5,574 bases of DNA from CAJWLW01 sp963580095 (GTDB lineage Bacteria > Verrucomicrobiota > Lentisphaeria > JABSQK01 > CAJWLW01), in assembly GCA_963580095.1 (NCBI GenBank), contig CAUZJQ010000289.1, positions 1-5,574 of the forward strand. Reading direction: 5' to 3'. Made by a program: the position numbers and the translations under genes. This document shows, piece after piece, positions 1 to 4,436 of the stretch (positions within the stretch are counted from its first letter, which is position 1; each line of letters opens with the position of its first letter). The notes beneath the pieces are model-generated. The model did no database searches and was not told the DNA's origin. It was given only the letters and a program-made list of their open reading frames with translations.

Positions 1-53
1 CACTTTACGACTTCATCGCTCTGCTGATCCTGCAGCGGGAATACCGCAAGTAG
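1..53 (+). CDS. 3' end of an unidentified gene (partial)
   Basis: A reading frame enters from the left edge at base 3 and ends at TAG (51-53). It encodes the tail LYDFIALLILQREYRK. A hydrophobic stretch (FIALLILQ) is followed by a charged end (REYRK), which is what a real protein C-terminus often looks like, and the codons are typical of the neighbouring genes. Sixteen residues are too few to name a family. The gene would converge on the membrane glycosyltransferase gene across about 92 bp. A chance open frame of this length cannot be excluded. Confidence 0.45.
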   Translation, partial: LYDFIALLILQREYRK

Positions 54-145
54 TCGCACCCAGAGGGTTGCGGGAAGACACGGCTCTGCTGTTTCGGGGG
101 GGATCGACCAAACCCGTTGGGTAAGAGTGATTCTCAGACCCAGTA

Positions 146-1552
146 CTATCCTGTCTCCGGGACTTTGGATTTTTTGCAGACGCTGATCAGATAGCGTACC
201 AGGAACCACAGGAACAAGCCGTACTCTATCGACGCAATCCCGTAGTATACCTGATCCGATGCATTACGGTCCGCCATGACCAGCGACAGGTAATACAATA
301 TCGTCACGAACATCAACGCCACCACGATGGGATTCCGGGTGACCAGCAGAAACGGCAGAAGCCACACCAGATACCAGGGATTGCCGACCGGTGAAATCAG
401 AAAGAGGATGACCAGCGTCCACGCACACCAGCGCCATAGGGAAGGCAAGTCCCTGACTTTGCGGACCCCGTAGAGAATGAACAGGCAAAGCCCACCGAAA
501 AGGATCAGCTTGGCCATGCCGGCAGCGGCGCCAGGCGCCGCACCGGCGGACTCGAGGAGCGCGCGCCCGAGCGGAAACAGCGCTGCGTTCATCTCCCAGC
601 CATCGGCAAACGTCTTGAGACCGCTGAACGGGTCCGTCTCCGTACCGACATAGCAAAGCGCCGCGCCGATGACACCGAGGCAAACGCAGATTAATCCATT
701 CCAACCCGCCTGCATGCGCTTGCCGGTTCGCCAAAGATAGGCAAGCAGCAGGGGCACCAGCAGGACCGGCGTGAGTTTCACGAAGGCTGCGAGCATGAGC
801 ATGAGCATCGCGATGTACCCACGCTGTCGGATCAGGGCAAGCACAAAAAGCGTCAACAGCAGCGTGCAGACAATGTCGATGTGGTGAGAGTTGTTGATTT
901 CTTTGAGCAGCAGCGGATTCCAGGCATAAATCAGAATCGTTGCCGGCGCCAGTTTCAGCGCATGCACAACACGCCACATGAGCCAGAGTACCAGCAGCTC
1001 GATAGCAAAGCACATGTATTTGAAGCCGCTGGGCAACCAGCCGAAGATCAGTGCCTCCGCGGCAAACACAACCTGCGCCGCCGGCGGATAGATCGTCTTG
1101 ACCCACGGAAAGTTGATGTTTTCATACACCAACATCGCAGCCGCGCGCTTGTCGGGATCCGGCTCGACGTTTTCGATGTCGATATATTCGGGCGCCGTCG
1201 CGAATGGGCTGAGCCCGGCGAGCACCACGTGCCCGTCCCAGATGTAGCGGTAGAAATCGTCCTCGAGAATCGGATTCGAAAGCAGCAGCAGCAGCCGCAT
1301 GGCGATGGCGAAAACGAAAATAATCGAGACCGCCCTGCCCTGTAGACGCCCCAGTCGCCACAACGCCACGAGATAAACAATCCAGGCGGCAGCGTAGACG
1401 GCCAGAAACCACTCAACCGGCCCCTGACTATGGTCTGGGCCATACGGAAACCACCTGCTGATGATTGTGATCCCCCCAACGCATAACAACAGCAGTGCGC
1501 CTGTGACTATTAGGTAAGTGTTGCGGGTAGCGCTGTCGGAGTTGTCGGTCAT
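146..1552 (-). CDS. GT-C fold membrane glycosyltransferase, GT87/DUF2029-like
   Basis: This encodes a 468-residue polytopic inner-membrane protein with roughly ten or more hydrophobic segments (about 13-32, 47-66, 74-92, 160-172, 180-196, 228-241, 247-273, 284-302, 345-361, 375-388, 394-425, 440-456). Visible GT-C features are an acidic loop after an early helix (LEDDFYRYIWDGH, residues 96-108, with D98/D99 as candidate catalytic or metal-binding residues), TIYPP (153-157), WNPLLLKEINNSHHID (211-226), KLTP (259-262) and SPVGNPWYLVWLLPF (387-401). Known members use polyprenyl-phosphate-linked sugars, often mannose, to glycosylate lipids or glycans on the outer face of the membrane. The donor and acceptor here cannot be read from sequence. 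The start is the ATG complementary to 1550-1552; no clear Shine-Dalgarno precedes it. A weak - strand -35-like TTGAGA (complement of 1615-1620) lies upstream without a good -10. The gene stands alone on its strand. Confidence 0.8.
   Translation of the reverse strand: MTDNSDSATRNTYLIVTGALLLLCVGGITIISRWFPYGPDHSQGPVEWFLAVYAAAWIVYLVALWRLGRLQGRAVSIIFVFAIAMRLLLLLSNPILEDDFYRYIWDGHVVLAGLSPFATAPEYIDIENVEPDPDKRAAAMLVYENINFPWVKTIYPPAAQVVFAAEALIFGWLPSGFKYMCFAIELLVLWLMWRVVHALKLAPATILIYAWNPLLLKEINNSHHIDIVCTLLLTLFVLALIRQRGYIAMLMLMLAAFVKLTPVLLVPLLLAYLWRTGKRMQAGWNGLICVCLGVIGAALCYVGTETDPFSGLKTFADGWEMNAALFPLGRALLESAGAAPGAAAGMAKLILFGGLCLFILYGVRKVRDLPSLWRWCAWTLVILFLISPVGNPWYLVWLLPFLLVTRNPIVVALMFVTILYYLSLVMADRNASDQVYYGIASIEYGLFLWFLVRYLISVCKKSKVPETG
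791..808 (-). repeat. three tandem GAGCAT hexamers inside the glycosyltransferase gene
   Basis: Three perfect copies of GAGCAT lie in tandem on the + strand. On the coding strand they read ATGCTC three times, giving Met-Leu-Met-Leu-Met-Leu (residues 249-254) within a transmembrane helix. Gain or loss of a unit would keep the reading frame. It may simply reflect hydrophobic low complexity. Confidence 0.7.
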
Positions 1553-1583
1553 GGCTGTATCGACTGTAATGGTGTCTGGCCTC

Positions 1584-1611
1584 TTTACTTTATTTCGTAG
1601 CCACCCATAAT
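1584..1611 (+). promoter_or_regulatory. candidate sigma70-type promoter for the TIGR04073-like gene
   Basis: A -35-like TTTACT (1584-1589, 4 of 6 matches to TTGACA) and a -10-like CATAAT (1606-1611, 5 of 6 matches to TATAAT) are separated by 16 bp. Transcription would start near 1618, about 15 bp before the ATG at 1633. This is the only place in the 80-bp divergent spacer where both boxes fit for the + strand. The call comes from matching consensus by eye. Confidence 0.42.
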
Positions 1612-1632
1612 CTCTCTCAACGAGGCCGATTC

Positions 1633-2007
1633 ATGGAATCTGTTACACCCTGTCTCCTGTTCCTGATCGCTGCGAGCTTCGCAGTTGCCGCTGACCAAAA
1701 CTCCGCCGGCAACCCGATGGAAGGACACATGACGCTGATGTCGCGAAAATTGATCCGCGGCGTGACCAATGCGGTCACTGGCATTGGTGAAGTGCCCCGC
1801 CAGATTACGCGAGCTACGATCGATGAAAAATCGGCGGCGACCTATACACGTGGCACGGTGTCCGGGTTCGGCATGGCCATCATGCGTACCGCCGTTGGTG
1901 TAATCGAAACGGCCACCTTCATCATCCAGGCTCCGGGAAATTACGATCCCTTGCTGGCCCCCTCATTCGTCTGGGAAGACCGCGATCAGCCCGTTGCCGG
2001 GGAGTAA
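1633..2007 (+). CDS. exosortase system-associated small exported protein, TIGR04073 family
   Basis: This encodes a 124-residue protein with a hydrophobic N-terminus (PCLLFLIAASFAVAA, residues 6-20) that looks like a cleavable signal peptide with a likely cut near AVA-A or AA-DQ. The mature part (about 37-115) has the order I recall for TIGR04073: RKLIRGVTNAVTGIGEVPRQ (38-57), a segment with FGMAIMRTAVGVIETATF (79-96), then NYDPLLAPSFVWED (103-116). Members are typically found in genomes with exosortase/PEP-CTERM or related envelope systems, but their molecular role is not known to me. GAGG (1622-1625) sits 7 bp before the ATG, and no other in-frame start exists before the upstream stop at 1567-1569, so this start is well supported. 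The n-region lacks Lys or Arg, which is unusual for a signal peptide. It is convergent with rlmB, with a 63-bp gap. Confidence 0.75.
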   Translation: MESVTPCLLFLIAASFAVAADQNSAGNPMEGHMTLMSRKLIRGVTNAVTGIGEVPRQITRATIDEKSAATYTRGTVSGFGMAIMRTAVGVIETATFIIQAPGNYDPLLAPSFVWEDRDQPVAGE

Positions 2008-2070
2008 GACAGCGGGCCGACGCTTCCGACACGAAGGCATGCAGTTCACCAAACCGGCTCCAGCTTCCCC

Positions 2071-2769
2071 TTACGTCGCTTTCGCCGCCACAACTGCCAG
2101 CGTAGCGCTCAGAGCGCAGGATACGTTCAGGGAGTTCACATGACCATGCATGGGGATCTGCAGCACCTGATCCGCCTGGCGCAGAATAGCAAAACGCACG
2201 CCCTTCCCTTCCGAACCGATGACCAGGCAGGCAGGCGACTGCGGTTGCCAGTCGTAGATCGACAAGTCGCCGGAGCCGTCGAGCACGTTGATCGAGACCC
2301 GCTCGCGCTTGAGCTTCTTCATGGCGGTGTTGAGATTCGAATGATAGAGGTTCAGATGAAAGACCGCGCCGGTTGAAACTTTTACCGCTGCCGGCGTAAT
2401 GCCGCTGCTGTTGCCCTTGTGATAAATCACGTGCCGCACGCCTAATCCCTCACATACCCTCAAGGCAGCACCGAAATTGTGCGGATCCTCGATACCGTCG
2501 AACATGACGATCAGGTCGGCATCGATCGGGCCGTCTGGCAGCGCCGTAGTACCGAGCCCTTCACACTCGGCACAGACGCCCTGGTGGTCAGGTGATTTCG
2601 TCAGGCTGCGCAGGTCCGACAGACGCTTGACCGGGACAGCGTTTTGCTTGGCAAGTTTCTCAACCTTGCTGACAGCCGGGTTATTTTTACGGGTGTCGAT
2701 GTAGATACGCTGCAGCGGAAAGTCCGCGCGCAATGCCTCAATCACCGGATTAACGCCATAGAAAATCAT
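2071..2769 (-). CDS. rlmB: 23S rRNA (guanosine-2'-O)-methyltransferase RlmB-like, SpoU/TrmH family
   Basis: This encodes a 232-residue cytoplasmic enzyme predicted to transfer a methyl group from S-adenosylmethionine to a ribose 2'-OH. In E. coli RlmB the target is G2251 of 23S rRNA, in the peptidyl-transferase P loop. The N-terminus FYGVNPVIEAL (3-13) and the region to about 75 match the L30e-like substrate-binding domain. The catalytic SPOUT knot carries all three family motifs: motif 1 DPHNFGAALR (95-104, with N98 and R104), motif 2 LVIGSEGKGVR (182-192, with E187), and motif 3 IPMHGHVNSLNVSCA (205-219, with S213 and N215). E. coli RlmB is about 243 residues, so this copy is slightly short and ends soon after motif 3. 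The ATG is complementary to 2767-2769; only a distant AAGG is visible upstream. A CAEC pair (C66/C69) sits in the interdomain linker. The related tRNA TrmH is a less likely identity, because the N-terminal domain is of RlmB type. Confidence 0.9.
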   Translation of the reverse strand: MIFYGVNPVIEALRADFPLQRIYIDTRKNNPAVSKVEKLAKQNAVPVKRLSDLRSLTKSPDHQGVCAECEGLGTTALPDGPIDADLIVMFDGIEDPHNFGAALRVCEGLGVRHVIYHKGNSSGITPAAVKVSTGAVFHLNLYHSNLNTAMKKLKRERVSINVLDGSGDLSIYDWQPQSPACLVIGSEGKGVRFAILRQADQVLQIPMHGHVNSLNVSCALSATLAVVAAKAT

Positions 2770-2793
2770 TAGAAGTGTGCTCAGTTACCTTTT

Positions 2794-3876
2794 ATGCTGA
2801 ACCAAACCCTTGCCCTAGATGCCTGGCATCAAGCTGCCGGTGCCAGAATGGTCCCGTTCGCCGGGTGGTCGATGCCCGTACAATACACGTCGATTCTCGC
2901 GGAGCACCGTCATACCCGGACGATTGCCTCTATTTTCGACTGCAGCCACATGGGACAGTTCCGCTGCCGCGGTACCGGGATCGCTGCCGAACTCGACCGT
3001 CTCCTGCCGCGCCGGGCCACCGATCAGCGGCCCGGGACGTGCCGCTACAACTTTCTGCTGGCCGATGACGGAACGGTGATCGACGACATCATCGTCTACC
3101 GCGTCGCCGATGACGAGTTCTATATCGTCGTCAACGCCGGCACTATAGCCGGCGATGCCGCGCATATTTCAGCCAGACTCTCCGCCGGCGCCACCTTTGT
3201 CGATGAATCTGCGTACACCGCAAAGTTCGATGTCCAGGGTCCCGCCAGTACCGAACTGATGCGCGCGGCCGGCATCGAGGCGGTCAATGGCTTGCGCTAT
3301 TTCAATTTCACGCATGTGGAAATCGCCGGTGCCCCCTGCCTGCTGAGCCGTACCGGCTACACCGGTGAGCGTGGCTACGAGATCTATGTGCCAACTGGCG
3401 CAGCGGCGGCCGTCTGGGAACTGCTCACGGCAATCCCGGAAGTGCAGCCAGCCGGACTCGGCGCCCGCGACACGCTGCGGCTTGAAATGGGCTATCCGTT
3501 GTACGGACACGAACTGAACCGCGACAGCACACCACTTGATGCCGGGTTCGGCGGACTCATCGATCCGGACCACGAATTCGTCGGGCGCAAAGCGCTACTG
3601 GAACGATCGCGCAAATACCTCACCGCGGTCCGCTTCGAAAGTCGGCGCGCAGCACGCGAAGGAAGCGCAGTAGCAGACGCCAGTGGCCAGCTCATCGGCA
3701 CGGTGACCTCAGGCGCCTTTTCCCCCTCGCTGGAATGTGCCATCGCCCTGGCTTATATCAGCGGCGGGCAACTGCCGCCAGGCACACCCGTCAGCGCCCA
3801 GACAGGGCGCGCCGAGATTGCCGGAAAAATCGTCGCGCTACCGTTTTATGATGCCGGCACCGCCCGCGGCAAATGA
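2794..3876 (+). CDS. gcvT: aminomethyltransferase, glycine cleavage system T protein
   Basis: This encodes a 360-residue cytoplasmic T protein. It takes the aminomethyl group from lipoylated GcvH, passes the carbon to tetrahydrofolate as 5,10-methylene-THF, and releases ammonia. The hallmarks appear in order: GARMVPFAGWSMPVQY (16-31), FDCSHMGQ (48-55), the folate-site segment DDGTVIDDIIVY (91-102, with the catalytic Asp among D97/D98), FDVQGP (145-150), SRTGYTGERGYEIYVP (185-200), LGARDTLRLEMGYPLYGHEL (222-241), EFVGRKAL (261-268) and GTVTSGAFSP (302-311). The length is normal (about 360-370). A stop at 2770-2772 leaves this ATG as the only plausible start, yet no Shine-Dalgarno is visible. 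It is the first gene of a T-H-PA cluster, and its start is 24 bp from the divergent rlmB start, so its promoter probably lies within rlmB coding sequence. Confidence 0.96.
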   Translation: MLNQTLALDAWHQAAGARMVPFAGWSMPVQYTSILAEHRHTRTIASIFDCSHMGQFRCRGTGIAAELDRLLPRRATDQRPGTCRYNFLLADDGTVIDDIIVYRVADDEFYIVVNAGTIAGDAAHISARLSAGATFVDESAYTAKFDVQGPASTELMRAAGIEAVNGLRYFNFTHVEIAGAPCLLSRTGYTGERGYEIYVPTGAAAAVWELLTAIPEVQPAGLGARDTLRLEMGYPLYGHELNRDSTPLDAGFGGLIDPDHEFVGRKALLERSRKYLTAVRFESRRAAREGSAVADASGQLIGTVTSGAFSPSLECAIALAYISGGQLPPGTPVSAQTGRAEIAGKIVALPFYDAGTARGK

Positions 3877-3962
3877 AATTGCAGACTTTGCCCGGCGAGT
3901 CTTGATTTTTCTGAAATTAACGTTAACTCGGTTATACGCGGTTTCACTGCTCCGCGGCCGAT

Positions 3963-3995
3963 ACAGCATCCGCCACGCTGTCATGCGGCACAGCG
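3963..3995 (+). repeat. mutually exclusive short hairpins
   Basis: GCTGT (3977-3981) can pair upstream with ACAGC (3963-3967, 9-nt loop) or, as CGCTGT (3976-3981), downstream with ACAGCG (3990-3995, 8-nt loop). Both helices cannot form at once. A third pairing, GTCAT (3980-3984) with ATGAC (3998-4002), also competes. No U-tract follows, so none resembles an intrinsic terminator. Helices this short can arise by chance. Confidence 0.3.
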
Positions 3996-4040
3996 GAATG
4001 ACAATGCAACGCGCAACAACTTTCTGCAATTCATCGAATT

Positions 4041-4046
4041 AGGAGG
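4041..4046 (+). promoter_or_regulatory. strong Shine-Dalgarno of gcvH, supports a TTG start
   Basis: AGGAGG sits 6 bp before TTG at 4053-4055, an optimal spacing. The codons after TTG read KKYTEEHEW, the conserved GcvH N-terminus, and no ATG is better placed, so the ribosome-binding site decides the unusual TTG start. It is the strongest Shine-Dalgarno I noticed in the window. Confidence 0.8.
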
Positions 4047-4052
4047 AGCATA

Positions 4053-4421
4053 TTGAAAAAATACACCGAAGAACATGAATGGATCAACCTGGAAGAGGGC
4101 CTGGCAACGGTGGGCATCTCGGCGCATGCCGCCCATGAACTAGGGGACATCACATTCATCGAACTTCCGGAAGTAGACACGAATGTGAAGCAGGGCGACA
4201 GCATCGGCACAGTTGAATCGGTCAAGGCAGCCTCGGACATTTACAGCCCCGTCGGCGGCCACATCTCCGCGGTCAACACGGAGGTCGAGGACAGCCCGGA
4301 GATCGTCAACGATTCGCCGGAGGAAAAAGGCTGGTTGTGTAAACTCGACAACGTCAATGCAGACGAGATGCAAGCACTGATGACCGACGCCGAATACGAA
4401 GAATTCATCACCGGCACTTGA
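4053..4421 (+). CDS. gcvH: glycine cleavage system H protein (lipoyl carrier)
   Basis: This encodes a 122-residue lipoyl-domain protein that shuttles the aminomethyl intermediate from the P protein to the T protein and is reoxidised by the L protein. The N-terminal KYTEEHEW (3-10) is typical. The lipoylation site lies in VESVKAASDIYSPVGG (54-69), with K58 as the modified lysine. Downstream, INxE-like VNTEVEDSPEIVNDSPEEKG (74-93) followed by W94 matches the family. Full length is usual at about 122-130 residues, so the protein looks complete. Translation starts at TTG. gcvPA follows 15 bp after the TGA, in the same frame. It lies in the expected position between gcvT and gcvPA. Confidence 0.96.
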   Translation: MKKYTEEHEWINLEEGLATVGISAHAAHELGDITFIELPEVDTNVKQGDSIGTVESVKAASDIYSPVGGHISAVNTEVEDSPEIVNDSPEEKGWLCKLDNVNADEMQALMTDAEYEEFITGT

Positions 4422-4436
4422 TCCACGGCGCCACTT

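Larger units (their letters stand above)
3877..4052 (+). promoter_or_regulatory. 176-bp gcvT-gcvH spacer with inverted repeats, possible leader or internal promoter
   Basis: This gap interrupts an otherwise tight cluster and has no credible gene. AATTGCAGA (3877-3885), starting just after the gcvT stop codon, is the perfect reverse complement of TCTGCAATT (4023-4031), which ends 9 bp before the gcvH ribosome-binding site. Between them are a 10-bp AT-rich palindrome TTAACGTTAA (3917-3926), a weak -10-like TATACG (3933-3938), and overlapping short hairpins at 3963-4002. I could not recognise glycine riboswitch core sequences. It could hold an internal promoter or operator for gcvH-gcvPA, or a processing or attenuation structure, but the sequence does not decide between these. 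Confidence 0.35.

Noticed and set aside
56..122. Two small hairpins (ACCC-AGA-GGGT at 58-68 and ACCC-GTT-GGGT at 112-122) between the convergent genes, as possible terminators
   Set aside because: The stems are about 4 bp (the first extends to 6 with a bulge) and neither is followed by a T-tract on either strand, so they cannot be called as intrinsic terminators.
881..1345. 154-codon + strand frame inside the glycosyltransferase gene
   Set aside because: It is antisense to a clear membrane-protein gene, and its Arg/Gln/His-rich product is typical of a frame shadow in GC-rich DNA.
2011..2038. Possible bidirectional terminator between the TIGR04073-like gene and rlmB (AGCG/CGCT and CTTC/GAAG pairings)
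   Set aside because: Only 4-bp stems with no flanking T or A tracts; not distinguishable from chance.
2757..2796. Candidate -10 boxes for gcvT (CATAGA at 2757-2762) and for rlmB (CATAAA on the - strand, complement of 2791-2796)
   Set aside because: Neither has a matching -35 at acceptable spacing, so no promoter is called.
3877..4031. MITE-like element with AATTGCAGA terminal repeats
   Set aside because: No target-site duplication flanks the repeats, and multiple copies cannot be tested from one window.
3877..4040. Glycine riboswitch upstream of gcvH
   Set aside because: This is the expected regulator for such an operon, but I could not find the conserved core sequences of the glycine aptamer; an Rfam covariance search would settle it.
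3737..4042. Open frame of 101 codons overlapping the end of gcvT and the spacer
   Set aside because: Mostly overlaps gcvT in another frame, its product has no recognisable features, and it lacks a ribosome-binding site; treated as a shadow.
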